This document shows positions 1-8,693 of a stretch of 64,000 nt of DNA, piece by piece. Under the pieces are notes generated by a model. That model made no database searches. It saw nothing but the letters and a program-made list of their open reading frames with translations, and was not told the DNA's origin. A program made the translations under genes and the position numbers. Every line of letters begins with the position of its first letter. Positions within the stretch are counted from its first letter, which is position 1. The stretch covers positions 5,898 to 69,897 of the forward strand of contig JADKKC010000023.1 of assembly GCA_016720685.1 (NCBI GenBank). Direction: 5' to 3'. This DNA comes from Zoogloea sp. (lineage in GTDB: Bacteria; Pseudomonadota; Gammaproteobacteria; Burkholderiales; Rhodocyclaceae).

Positions 1-142
1 GCATTTCGAGTTCGCCCGCCGCCGCCCCGCGCGCCGCGCCCTGGGTGACACTGCTCGCCGACGTGATGGCGACTTCGCTGACGGGGGGGTGGGCGGCGGC
101 CGAAGTGGCCCCGCGAAGGCGGAAAGTCTTGTCGGCAGGCAT
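1..142 (-). CDS. N-terminus of an unidentified protein, cut by the window edge
   Basis: A reverse-strand frame opens with ATG at 142-140 and stays open for 47 codons to the window edge. A good ribosome binding site, GAGGAG, lies about 8 bases before the ATG. The peptide begins MPADKTFRLRG and continues with an Ala/Ser-rich stretch. No domain is recognisable in so short a piece. It would be divergent from the methyltransferase gene that starts at 496. The RBS and unbroken frame support a real gene; the product is unknown. Confidence 0.45.
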   Translation of the reverse strand, partial: MPADKTFRLRGATSAAAHPPVSEVAITSASSVTQGAARGAAAGELEM

Positions 143-495
143 GGAAGCACTCCTCGGTCCGGAACATCGATGCACCGTGCGCGGGTTTCAGGCCGCGGGT
201 GCCCTGAAGGCGGCGCGATTCCCCGGGAGCCGCCCGGAATATACATTTCCAATAGGTCCATTTAAGCACCCGGCCGTCAAAGCGCAAGCCCGGCCCCGGC
301 AGCCCCGAGCCACACCCAGCGATGGATTCAATGGCCGGGCTGATGAGTCATCCGGGACGACACGCCCCCGCAAACCCGGCGCGGACGCTGCCCTGCGCCA
401 CGCTTGGAGCGAAGGGGTAGTGGATGTTTAATGGCCGGGTTAATAGTATGGGCAGCCCCGCCCGGCAGCCCCTTTCCGCCAGACTCCCCTGACCC
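143..495. other. Divergent intergenic region with repeat-like motifs
   Basis: This 353-base gap separates the reverse-strand partial gene from the methyltransferase gene. I see no convincing conserved ORF in it. An AT-rich patch near 238-265 could hold promoter elements for either direction, but no clear -35/-10 pair stands out. Two short motifs, at 326-349 and 429-447, recur near 13.2-13.4 kb and are listed as a repeat. Confidence 0.5.
326..447 (+). repeat. Copy A of a short interspersed repeat with two conserved ends
   Basis: Two motifs bound this element: ATTCAATGGCCGGGCTGATG at 326-345 (match continues to 349) and TTAATGGCCGGGTTAATA at 430-447. The same pair in the same order, with 22 of 24 bases matching in the first motif, is found on the reverse strand at 13241-13324. 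The middle differs in length and sequence between copies, so only the ends are conserved. It could be a REP-like or MITE-like family; its identity is unknown. Confidence 0.5.
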
Positions 496-1647
496 ATGAA
501 CCACCGCGAGCGATTTCTCGAACTGCAATCCGTGCTCAACGCACACCAGGCCTTCTGGCGGCCGGCGCCGTTTTACGTCCGCCGGCCCGAGTGGTGCGCG
601 CACTGGCCGGCCCTGGCCGACGCGGTGCTCGGCCTCGACGACGCGACGCTCGAAAGACTGGGCGCCGACCCGGAGGCCAATCTCGCCTGGCTTGAAACCC
701 TGCTGCCGCTGGCCGGGCAGCTTGGCGCCCTGTGCGACGTGCCCCGGCTGGCCATGCGGGATCTTCCGCCCAGCGATGCGCATTTCGACTGGCACATCCC
801 CGGGCGCAAACGCGAGCAGATCGACGCCTTCGCGGCCCAGGGGCCGGCCTCGCGGGCGCCGCTGCTGGAATGGTGCGCCGGCAAGGGGCATCTCGGACGG
901 CGCCTGGCGATCACCGACCGCCTGCCGGTTCGCTCGCTGGAAATCGACCCGACCTTGTGCGAGGACGCCACACGCCTCGCCGCCCGTTCCGGCATCGCGC
1001 AAACCGTGCTGTGCGCCGACGCCCTGGATGACGCCTCGCGCAGCCACGTGCGCGATCACGCGGTGCTGGCGCTGCACGCCTGCGGCGAGTTGCACCGCTC
1101 GCTGGTCCGCACCGCCGCCCACGACGGCGCCCACAGCTATCGCATCGCCCCCTGCTGCTATTACCGCGGAGCGCAGGACGGCTACCGCCCCCTGAGCCGC
1201 GACGCCGCGCTGGCGCTCGACGGCAATGCCCTGCGCCTGGCCGTGACCGAGACCGTCAAGGCACCGCTGCGCATCCGCCAACGGCTCGCCCGCGACCAGG
1301 CCTGGAAGCTCGGCTTCGTGGCCCTGCGCAATCACATCCAGGGCGAGGCGATCCGGCCCTTCAAACCGGTGCCTTCGATCTGGCTGTCGGGCGATTTCGT
1401 CACCTATTGCCGCTTGCTGGCCGAACGCGAAAAACTGGCCCTCCCGGAAACCGTCGACTGGGCCCGCTGGCTGGCCGCCGGCGAGGCCCGCCGCGCCGAA
1501 GTCAGGCGTTTCGAACTGGTCCGCCATGCCTTTCGGCGTGCGCTGGAAATGTGGCTGGTGCTGGATCTCGCCCTGGGGCTGGAAGAGGCTGGTTTCGAGG
1601 TGCAGGTGGGCACCTTCTGCGACCGGGAGCTGACCCCAGAAACCTGA
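496..1647 (+). CDS. SAM-dependent methyltransferase, C-terminus altered by a frameshift
   Basis: A 383-residue protein with a class I SAM-binding motif WCAGKGHLG at residues 126-134, an acidic residue after the next strand (SLEIDP), and a later LHACGELH motif. This arrangement is typical of the METTL25-like Methyltransf_32 group, whose substrates are poorly known. The frame ends at TGA 1645-1647, but a neighbouring frame carries a more natural tail, PRNLMVLAQQASA, ending with TAG at 1674-1676. Adding one C to the CCCC run at 1634-1637 joins ELTP to RNLMVLA. The true gene probably ends at 1676. A one-base deletion or sequencing error is inferred. The substrate cannot be predicted. Confidence 0.8.
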   Translation: MNHRERFLELQSVLNAHQAFWRPAPFYVRRPEWCAHWPALADAVLGLDDATLERLGADPEANLAWLETLLPLAGQLGALCDVPRLAMRDLPPSDAHFDWHIPGRKREQIDAFAAQGPASRAPLLEWCAGKGHLGRRLAITDRLPVRSLEIDPTLCEDATRLAARSGIAQTVLCADALDDASRSHVRDHAVLALHACGELHRSLVRTAAHDGAHSYRIAPCCYYRGAQDGYRPLSRDAALALDGNALRLAVTETVKAPLRIRQRLARDQAWKLGFVALRNHIQGEAIRPFKPVPSIWLSGDFVTYCRLLAEREKLALPETVDWARWLAAGEARRAEVRRFELVRHAFRRALEMWLVLDLALGLEEAGFEVQVGTFCDRELTPET

Positions 1648-1748
1648 TGGTGCTGGCCCAGCAGGCCAGCGCCTAGCTGCCTGTCGGACTTGAAGCCGGC
1701 GAGCAGCGCAACGGCAGGCTGACTTTCATAATGTGGAAAACATGCGCC

Positions 1749-2645
1749 ATGAAAAAAATCAACCGTCTTATCCTCGCGTGCACCCTGCCACTTACCCTGT
1801 CTGCCTGCGGTTTTATTGGGCAGCAACTCGCAGACAAAGCAGGGGAAGAGCGATTGCTGAAGCCCGGCGCACTTGATTTGCCATTGACAGGAATTAATGA
1901 CACCTATCAATACAATTTCATGAACACCTATCGCATTACACATCAGTGGCCTAGGATTTCAAATTGCAGCTATAGAAAGAACCCTATGCCGGGTGTTGAG
2001 GGTGGCTCGACTGGAGAGTTCTATTCTGTCTTTGATATCTACGAGATTGATGGACATACATGGCAAGCCGGATCAATGTCATTCGAAGAGTTTAAGCGAA
2101 GTCACTATGTTCATCCGATTTATCCCACGCCTGTACCAACTTTTGACGACTACACCTACTACCTGAGTTTCGATCGCTATGTCCGTAGCGTCAAAACAAT
2201 CAATCCTGTAGTTTATGACAAGATCACAGGAAGACGCATCGAAGGTGCTTCGGAGGTGATTGAAGTAGGGCTTCAGGTGCTGTGTCATCAGTCTTGGTAC
2301 AAGTCCCAGCACAGCATCGCCATGTATCTTCGAAAATGGTCGGTGGATCAATATATAAATTGGCAACAAACCAATGCGCCGCGACTCGGTCAGGTGAGCC
2401 GACAACGCCGTGGCACACTGGACTGGACAGTCCTGGAGTTTCAGCTGGAGCCGCAACCGAATAACGGCGGGTCCAGTGGCCCCTATCAATACTGGATGCT
2501 TCCTGTCGGAGAAACAGGCTATACGTTCATGCTCCGACTTGGAGCCAATCAGGAGTCACTCAAACACCCGGAAACCCATGCCCGCATGCAAACCGCTTTC
2601 CTTCGCCTGATCGACTCCATGAAAATTGAGCCAATTGCACGATAG
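1749..2645 (+). CDS. Tandem lipoprotein, copy 1
   Basis: A 298-residue predicted lipoprotein. The N-terminus has two lysines, a hydrophobic core and the lipobox L-S-A-C, so Cys20 would be lipidated after signal peptidase II cleavage. The mature part has no recognised domain; it is rich in Tyr and Trp and ends in a segment (FLRLIDSMKIE) resembling the last helix and strand of small periplasmic immunity or stress lipoproteins, a weak resemblance only. The start is the ATG at 1749, which gives the lysine-rich signal peptide. Base composition is clearly more AT-rich than neighbouring genes, suggesting recent acquisition. It is the first of three near-identical tandem copies spaced about 1050 bases apart. 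Function unknown. Confidence 0.8.
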   Translation: MKKINRLILACTLPLTLSACGFIGQQLADKAGEERLLKPGALDLPLTGINDTYQYNFMNTYRITHQWPRISNCSYRKNPMPGVEGGSTGEFYSVFDIYEIDGHTWQAGSMSFEEFKRSHYVHPIYPTPVPTFDDYTYYLSFDRYVRSVKTINPVVYDKITGRRIEGASEVIEVGLQVLCHQSWYKSQHSIAMYLRKWSVDQYINWQQTNAPRLGQVSRQRRGTLDWTVLEFQLEPQPNNGGSSGPYQYWMLPVGETGYTFMLRLGANQESLKHPETHARMQTAFLRLIDSMKIEPIAR

Positions 2646-2797
2646 GGCAATTTTCTGGGTCCGTCCCACTGAGCAAGGGAAGGTATCTGGCGGGGCAGTC
2701 GGGCAGAAACTTTAGAGCGGCAGCGGTGGGATTGCTGCGCAATTGAGGTCTGGGCGCCAACAATAAAACGAATTACGTCCGCAATAAATAAATCGCC

Positions 2798-3694
2798 ATG
2801 GAAAAAATCAACCGCCTTATCCTCGCGTGCACCCTGCCACTTACCCTGTCTGCCTGTGGTTTTATTGGGCAGCAACTCGCAGACAAAGCAGGGGAAGAGC
2901 GATTGCTGAAGCCCGGCGCACTTGATTTGCCATTGACAGGAATTAATGACACCTATCAATACAATTTCATGAACACCTATCGCATTACGCATCAGTGGCC
3001 TAGTATTTCAAATTGCAGCTATATAAAGAATCCAGTGCCGGGTGTTGAGGGTGGCTCGACTGGAGAGTTCTATTCTGTCTTTGATATCTACGAGCTTGAT
3101 GGACATACATGGCAAGCCGGATCAATGTCATTCGAAGAATATAAGCGAAATCGTTATGTTCATCCGAGCTATCCAAAGCCAGAGCCAACGTTCGACGACT
3201 ACGCCTACTACCGGAGTTTCGACCGCTATGTCCGTAGCGTCAAAAGAATCAATCCTGTGGTTTATGACAAGATCACAAGAAGACGCATCGAAGGTGCTTC
3301 GGAGGTGATTGAAGTAGGGCTTCAGGTGCTGTGTCATCAGTCTTGGTACAAGTCCCAGCACAGCATCGTCATGTATCTTCGAAAATGGTCGGTGGATCAA
3401 TATATAAATTGGCTGCAAACCAATGCGCAGCCGCTCGGTCAGGTGAGCCGACAACGCCGTGGCACACTGGACTGGACAGTCCTGGAGTTTCAGCTGGAGC
3501 CGCAACCGAATAACGGCGGATCCAGTGGCCCCTATCAATACTGGATGCTTCCTGTCGGAGAAACAGGCTATACATTTATGCTCGGACTTGGAGCCAATCA
3601 GGAGTCACTCAAACACCCGGAAACCCATGCCCGCATGCAAACCGCTTTCCTACGCCTGATCGATTCCATGAAAATTGAGCCAATTGCACGATAG
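2798..3694 (+). CDS. Tandem lipoprotein, copy 2
   Basis: A 298-residue paralogue of the gene at 1749, almost identical in the signal peptide (lipobox L-S-A-C) and over most of its length. Substitutions cluster around residues 92-170, for example SHYVHPIYPTPVP in copy 1 against NRYVHPSYPKPEP here. It starts at the ATG at 2798, 1049 bases after the start of copy 1, and the intervening non-coding DNA is also duplicated. The clustering of differences in one exposed-looking segment could reflect diversification or gene conversion between copies. Function unknown. Confidence 0.8.
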   Translation: MEKINRLILACTLPLTLSACGFIGQQLADKAGEERLLKPGALDLPLTGINDTYQYNFMNTYRITHQWPSISNCSYIKNPVPGVEGGSTGEFYSVFDIYELDGHTWQAGSMSFEEYKRNRYVHPSYPKPEPTFDDYAYYRSFDRYVRSVKRINPVVYDKITRRRIEGASEVIEVGLQVLCHQSWYKSQHSIVMYLRKWSVDQYINWLQTNAQPLGQVSRQRRGTLDWTVLEFQLEPQPNNGGSSGPYQYWMLPVGETGYTFMLGLGANQESLKHPETHARMQTAFLRLIDSMKIEPIAR

Positions 3695-3850
3695 GGCAAT
3701 TTTCTGGCTCCGTCCCACTGAGCAAGGGAACGTATCTGGCGGGGCAGTCGGGCAGAAACTTTAGAGCGGCAGCGGTGGGATTGCTGCGCAATTGAGGTCT
3801 GGACGCCAACAATAAAACGAATTACGTCCGCAATAAATAAATAAATCGCC

Positions 3851-4746
3851 ATGGAAAAAATCAACCGCCTTATCCTCGCGTGCGCCCTGCCACTTATCTT
3901 GTCTGCCTGCGGTTTTATTGGGCAGCAACTCGCAGACAAAGCAGGGGAAGAGCGATTGCTGAAGCCCGGCGCACTTGATTTGCCATTGACAGGAATTAAT
4001 GACACCTATCAATACAATTTCATGAACACCTATCGCATTACGCATCAGTGGCCTAGGATTTCAAATTGCAGCTATAGAAAGAATCCGATGCCGGGTGTTG
4101 AGGTGGCTCGACTGGAGAGTTCTATTCTGTCTTTGATATCTACGAGCTTGATGGACATACATGGCAAGCCGGATCAATGTCATTCGAAGAATACAAGCGA
4201 AATCGTTATGTTCATCCGAGCTATCCAAAGCCAGAGCCAACGTTCGACGACTACGCCTACTACCGGAGTTTCGACCGCTATGTCCGTAGCGTCAAAAGAA
4301 TCAATCCTGTGGTTTATGACAAGATCACAAGAAGACGCATCGAAGGTGCTTCGGAGGTGATTGAAGTAGGGCTTCAGGTGCTGTGTCATCAGTCTTGGTA
4401 CAAGTCCCAGCACAGCATCGCCATGTATCTTCGAAAATGGTCGGTGGATCAATATATAAATTGGCAACAAACCAATGCGCCGCGACTCGGTCAGGTGAGC
4501 CGACAACGCCGTGGCACACTGGACTGGACAGTCCTGGAGTTTCAGCTGGAGCCGCAACCGAATAACGGCGGGTCCAGTGGCCCCTATCAATACTGGATGC
4601 TTCCTGTCGGAGAAACAGGCTATACGTTCATGCTCGGACTTGGAGCCAATCAGGAGTCACTCAAGCACCCGGAAACCCATGCCCGCATGCAAACCGCGTT
4701 CCTTCGCCTGATCGATTCCATGAAAATAGAGCCAATTGCACGGTAG
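3851..4746 (+). pseudogene. Tandem lipoprotein, copy 3, frameshifted
   Basis: The third copy begins with the same signal peptide and lipobox and matches its sisters base for base around codon 83, where copies 1 and 2 read GAGGGTGGC but this copy reads GAGGTGGC (about 4099-4106). The lost G shifts the frame, so translation from 3851 ends at 4360 in unrelated residues; the remaining two thirds continue in another frame to TAG at 4744-4746. The downstream part keeps the copy 2 variant residues (NRYVHPSYPKPEP) and then the copy 1 variant (QQTNAPRL), so it looks like a mosaic. Either a young pseudogene or a sequencing error. Confidence 0.75.
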
Positions 4747-4901
4747 GGCAATTTTCTGGCGCCGTCCCACTGAGCACGGAAACGTATCTGGCGGGGCAGT
4801 CGGGCAGAAACTTTAGAGCGGCAGCGGTGGGATTGCTGCGCAATTGAGGTCTGGGCGGAAACGGCGGTTTCAAGCCTGAAGTGCGACACCGGATTGAAAG
4901 T

Positions 4902-5561
4902 TCATGATTTCCCGGCCAATCCGCGCAGGTAGCCGACCACGCTCGCCGACACGCTGAGAATGTGGGCCTGCGCGGCCGCGTCGGCCCGCCGGGGGTCGCC
5001 GGAGGCGATGGCCTCGATCACGCCGTCGTGCTCATCAACCACCCGCTTCAGGTGCGCCGCAAAGCCGCAGCTTTGCACGATGAAGAAATCCGACAATTCG
5101 AAGTTGGCCAGCTGACGGTTGCAGATCAGCGGCGAATGCGCCATCTGGTGCAGCTGCCGGTGAAACTGCACGTTGATGCGCCGGTATTCTTCGGGGCTTG
5201 CCAGCTCGGGCCCGGGCGCATCGAGCTGGCTGTTGATCTCGCGCAGGGCGGCCAGTTCATCGGCGTTCGCGCGGGTGGCGGCCAGCCCGGCGATCACGCC
5301 TTCTACCGCGGCAAACATGCGGTAGAAATCCTCCACCTCGTCGGCCGACGGCGCGATCACCTCGCAGCCGACCTGGGCCGTAATGCGCACGAAGCCCCGC
5401 TCCTGCAGGCTGTTGAGCGCCGTCATGATGGGCTGCCGACTGATGCCGGTTTCCTCGCCGATGTCCTTCACCGAAATCCGCTCGCCGAAGCGATAACGCC
5501 CGGCGAGCAGACGCTGCAGGATCTCCTGAAAGATGACGGCTTTTTTGTGGGGCATTTCCAT
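4902..5561 (-). CDS. GntR-family (FCD) transcriptional regulator
   Basis: A predicted cytoplasmic DNA-binding regulator of about 219 residues. The N-terminal half is a winged helix (ILQRLLAGRYRFGERISVKDIGEETGISRQPIMTALNSLQERGFVRI); the C-terminal half is an all-helical FCD ligand-binding domain with the expected Arg and His residues (YRRINVQFHRQLHQMAHSP). I chose the ATG at 5561 (MEMPHKKAV); a longer frame begins with TTG at 5624 and adds residues not typical of the family. It is divergent from the solute-binding protein gene. A perfect 20-base palindrome in the shared intergenic region at 5683-5702 is the likely operator. The ligand is probably an aromatic acid or related compound, inferred from neighbours. 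Confidence 0.85.
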   Translation of the reverse strand: MEMPHKKAVIFQEILQRLLAGRYRFGERISVKDIGEETGISRQPIMTALNSLQERGFVRITAQVGCEVIAPSADEVEDFYRMFAAVEGVIAGLAATRANADELAALREINSQLDAPGPELASPEEYRRINVQFHRQLHQMAHSPLICNRQLANFELSDFFIVQSCGFAAHLKRVVDEHDGVIEAIASGDPRRADAAAQAHILSVSASVVGYLRGLAGKS

Positions 5562-5682
5562 GCTGTCCGGCTGTGTGGAAGAGTCGATCGCAAAACGGGG
5601 AGGAATGTTAGCACCCGCAAGCAAAGAGGCGGCCGCCGGAAATTTACCTCCTGTCAGTGTGAAGAGAGCTTGCTTTTCATTT

Positions 5683-5702
5683 CTTGCATGCTAGCATGCA
5701 AG
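5683..5702. promoter_or_regulatory. Perfect 20-bp palindrome, likely GntR operator
   Basis: CTTGCATGCTAGCATGCAAG is a perfect inverted repeat with no spacer. It lies 34 bases before the start of the solute-binding protein gene at 5737, between two divergent genes, one of which is a GntR-family regulator. That is where autoregulated GntR operators are normally found. Binding is inferred from position and symmetry only. Confidence 0.6.
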
Positions 5703-5736
5703 ATCAAACTGCGCCCCATAAAACAGGAGACAAACC

Positions 5737-6877
5737 ATGCAGACCCGCCTCAAGACTTCCGTTGCCGCCCTCGCCCTTTCCGTGGCCGGAGGCTTCCGCC
5801 CTGGCCGACATCAACGTCGGCGTCGTGTTCTCGCTGACCGGCCCGGCTGCATCCCTTGGCGCCGAAACCAAAAAGGCCGTCGAGCTGATGCCGCAAACCC
5901 TGGGCGCCGAGAAGATCAACTACATCATCCTCGACGACGCCACCGACCCGACCAACGCGGTGAAAAACGCCCGCAAGCTGATCGGCGAGAACAAGGTCGA
6001 CGTGATCCTGGGGCCCAACCTGATCACCTCCGGCACCGCGATGGCCGATGTCGCCAACGAGGAAAAAACCGTGCTGCTGTCGATGGCCCCGATCGAAGTC
6101 GCGGCCGACAAGCAGAAGTGGGCCTTCCGCGTCGAACCCACCGCCGAAATCATGGTTGGGCGCGCCGTTGCCGACATGAAGGAAAAGGGCATCAAGACGG
6201 TCGGCTTCGTCGGCTTCAACGATTCCTGGGGCGAACTGCTGCTGAAGGCCCTCACCAAAACCTCCGACGCCGCCGGCATCAAGATCGTGGCCACCGAGCG
6301 CTTCGCCCGCACCGACACCTCCGTTACCGGCCAGGCGCTCAAGGTGGTTGCGGCCAAGCCGGATGCGGTGTTTGTCGGCGGCTCCGGCACGCCGGCGGCG
6401 CTCCCCCAGTCCACGCTGCGCGAGCGCGGCTACAAGGGCCCGATCTACCAGTCCCACGCCGTGGCCAACCGGGATTTCCTGCGCGTTGGCGGCAAGGCCG
6501 TAGAAGGCGCGCGCCTGGCCGTTGCGCCGGTGCTGGTGGCCGAACAACTGCCCGACAGCCATCCGAACAAGAAGGTCGGCCTGGCCTTTGTGCAGGCAGT
6601 CGAAGCCAAGAACGGCCCCAACACCCGCTCGACCTTCGCCGGCGCCTCGTGGGACGGCTGGCTGATGCTCGAAGGCGCCTTCACCACCGCGCTGAAATCC
6701 GCCAAGCCCGGCACCCCGGCCTTCCGCGAAGCCGTGCGCGACGCGCTGGAAAAAACCTCCAAACTGGTCGGCGCCAACGGCACCTACACCATGTCGCCCA
6801 CCAACCACGGCGGCTACGCCCCGACCAGCCCGGTGCTGATCGAAGTGGCCAACGGCAGCTGGAAGCTGGTCAAGTAA
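5737..6877 (+). pseudogene. Branched-chain-type ABC solute-binding protein, frame broken after the signal peptide
   Basis: The mature part (ADINVGVVFSLTGPAASLGAE to SWKLVK) is a full-length Peripla_BP_6 solute-binding protein of the LivJ/LivK type, which would capture a small acid in the periplasm for an ABC permease. The natural start is ATG 5737 behind the RBS AGGAGA, encoding MQTRLKTSVAALALSVAGG, a clear signal peptide. That frame does not continue into the mature domain: the domain is read one base later, so one extra base (or two missing) lies in GGAGG near 5788-5792. An uninterrupted frame from 5684 exists but lacks a signal peptide. No permease or ATPase genes are adjacent. Either a sequencing error or an inactivated gene. 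The TfdB-like gene follows 28 bases downstream. Confidence 0.75.
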
Positions 6878-6905
6878 ACCGGCGCACCGACCGAGACGGA
6901 CAACG

Positions 6906-8663
6906 ATGAGTACGACGACAAATTTCGACACCGACGTGCTGGTTGTGGGCTCCGGCCCCACCGGCGCGGTCACCGCGCTGGCGCTCGCCACCTACGGCGT
7001 GCGCGTGCACATGGTGTCCAAGTGGAACTGGCTGGCCGACACGCCGCGCGCCCACATCACCAACCAGCGCGCCATGGAAGTGCTGCGCGACCTCGGCATC
7101 GAGGACGAGGTACGCAAGTACGCCACCGCCTGGGACCAGATGGGCGACACCCTGTTCACCACCAGCCTGGCCGGCGAGGAAATCGCCCGCCTGCGCACCT
7201 GGGGCACGGGTGACGAGCGCCACGGCGACTACGTGCAGGGCAGCCCCTGCCCGCTGCTCGACCTGACCCAGCCGCTGATGGAGCCGCTGCTGGTGAAGAA
7301 CGCGGCCGAACGCGGCACCACGCTCGCGTTCAACACCGAGTACCTCGGGCACGAACAGGACGCCGACGGCGTCACGGTGAGCCTGAAAGACCGCCTCTCG
7401 GGCCGCGAATACACGCTGCGCGCCCGCTACCTGGTTGGCGCCGACGGGGCCCGCTCAAAGATTGCCGACGACATCGGCCTGCCGCTGGTCGGCCAGCTGG
7501 CACGCGCCGGCACCGCCTACGTGGTTTTCAACGCCGACCTCAGCCGCTACGTGGCCCACCGGCCGGCGATCCTGCACTGGGTCGTCACGCCGGCGGCCGG
7601 TTTTGGCGAGATCGGCATGGGCCTGCTGCGGGCCGTGCGACCGTGGGACCAGTGGATTGCCGGCTGGGGCTTCAACATGACCGACGGCGAACCCGACCTG
7701 TCGGACGAAACCGTGACCGGCAAGATCCGCACCCTGGTGGGCGACCCGAACCTGGAAGTTGAGCTTGTGCGCAGCTCCACCTGGTATGTGAACCAGCAGC
7801 ACGCCACCCATTACTCCAGCGGCCGCGTGTTTTGCGGCGGCGACGCGGTGCACCGCCACCCGCCGTCGAGCGGGCTGGGGTCCAACACCTGCATGCAGGA
7901 CGCCTTCAACCTGGCCTGGAAGCTGGCTTTCGTGGTCAAGGGCTACGCCGGCCCCGGCCTGCTGGAGTCGTACAGCGACGAGCGGGCTCCGGTTGGCAAG
8001 CAGATCGTGGCGCGTGCCAACCAGTCGCGCCAGGACTACGCGCCGCTCAACGCCTGCTTCCGCGCCGAGGGCGGTGAAAACCCGGTGGCCGCCGGCCTCG
8101 CCCGCCTTCGCGCACCCACGCCGGAGGGCGTAAAAACCCGCCAGGCGCTGCAGGAGGCGCTGGAGCTGAAGAACACCGAGTTCAATGCCCAGGGCGTGGA
8201 GCTGAACCAGCGCTACGAATCCACCGCCGTCGCGCCCGACCCGGCGGCCGGCGAGGAGGTGTGGCAGCGCGATCGCCAGCTCTACCTGCAGGCCACGACC
8301 CGCCCCGGCGCCAAGATTCCCCACGCCTGGCTGGTCAATGAGCGCGGCGTGCGCGTCTCCACGCTGGATGTCACCGGCAAGGGCAAGTTCTCCCTCGTCA
8401 CCGGCATCGCCGGGCAGGCCTGGGTACGCGCGGCGCGCGGCATGGAACTGCCCTGGCTGCGCATCGTGGTCACCGGCGAAAAAGGCAGCCTCGACCCCTA
8501 CTGCGCCTGGCAGCGGGTGCGCGAAATCCACGAAGCCGGCGCCCTGCTGGTACGCCCGGACGGCTACATCGCCTGGCGCCAGAGCGACGCGGTGTGGGAT
8601 GACGCCGACGCGCAAAGCCAGTTGAAGGCCGCGCTCGACGCGGTGCTGGATCGACACGACTGA
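6906..8663 (+). CDS. TfdB-like FAD-dependent phenol monooxygenase
   Basis: A 585-residue class A flavoprotein hydroxylase, closely resembling 2,4-dichlorophenol 6-monooxygenase (TfdB). Such enzymes use NADPH and O2 to hydroxylate phenols to catechols. Visible motifs are the FAD fold GSGPTG at residues 15-20, the TfdB-like PRAHITNQRAMEVLRDLG, the DG motif GADGARS, and the second FAD motif GDAVHRHPPSSGLGSNT; a thioredoxin-like C-terminal domain follows. It lies just downstream of the solute-binding protein gene and is followed by a strong terminator, suggesting a two-gene transcript. The exact phenol is unknown; I would not assume a chlorinated substrate. Confidence 0.85.
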   Translation: MSTTTNFDTDVLVVGSGPTGAVTALALATYGVRVHMVSKWNWLADTPRAHITNQRAMEVLRDLGIEDEVRKYATAWDQMGDTLFTTSLAGEEIARLRTWGTGDERHGDYVQGSPCPLLDLTQPLMEPLLVKNAAERGTTLAFNTEYLGHEQDADGVTVSLKDRLSGREYTLRARYLVGADGARSKIADDIGLPLVGQLARAGTAYVVFNADLSRYVAHRPAILHWVVTPAAGFGEIGMGLLRAVRPWDQWIAGWGFNMTDGEPDLSDETVTGKIRTLVGDPNLEVELVRSSTWYVNQQHATHYSSGRVFCGGDAVHRHPPSSGLGSNTCMQDAFNLAWKLAFVVKGYAGPGLLESYSDERAPVGKQIVARANQSRQDYAPLNACFRAEGGENPVAAGLARLRAPTPEGVKTRQALQEALELKNTEFNAQGVELNQRYESTAVAPDPAAGEEVWQRDRQLYLQATTRPGAKIPHAWLVNERGVRVSTLDVTGKGKFSLVTGIAGQAWVRAARGMELPWLRIVVTGEKGSLDPYCAWQRVREIHEAGALLVRPDGYIAWRQSDAVWDDADAQSQLKAALDAVLDRHD

Positions 8664-8693
8664 CGCGCTGAGCGCGCCGGCGCGGCAATCAAG

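Larger units (their letters stand above)
1749..4855 (+). repeat. Tandem triplication of about 1.05 kb
   Basis: Three direct repeats, each containing a lipoprotein gene plus about 150 bases of trailing sequence, begin at 1749, 2798 and 3851. The trailing segment (GGCAATTTTCTGG to GCAATTGAGGTCTGG) is conserved after all three genes, so the copied unit is gene plus 3' flank. The junction sequence ending in AATAAATAAATCGCC precedes copies 2 and 3 but not copy 1, which marks the unit boundary. The third repeat ends near 4855, where similarity stops. Confidence 0.85.

Noticed and set aside
45..431. Forward open frame of 128 codons before the methyltransferase
   Set aside because: No family resemblance, no ribosome binding site, composition typical of chance open frames in GC-rich DNA, and it overlaps a repeat and a better-supported reverse-strand start at 142.
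328..1527. Long reverse-strand open frame opposite the methyltransferase
   Set aside because: It mirrors the codons of the real gene, which has SAM-binding motifs. The reverse product is Gly/Gln/Arg-rich without any domain.
2079..4590. Repeated 136-codon reverse open frames inside the lipoprotein array
   Set aside because: They repeat only because the DNA is triplicated; they lack RBS and the forward genes have signal peptides and lipoboxes.
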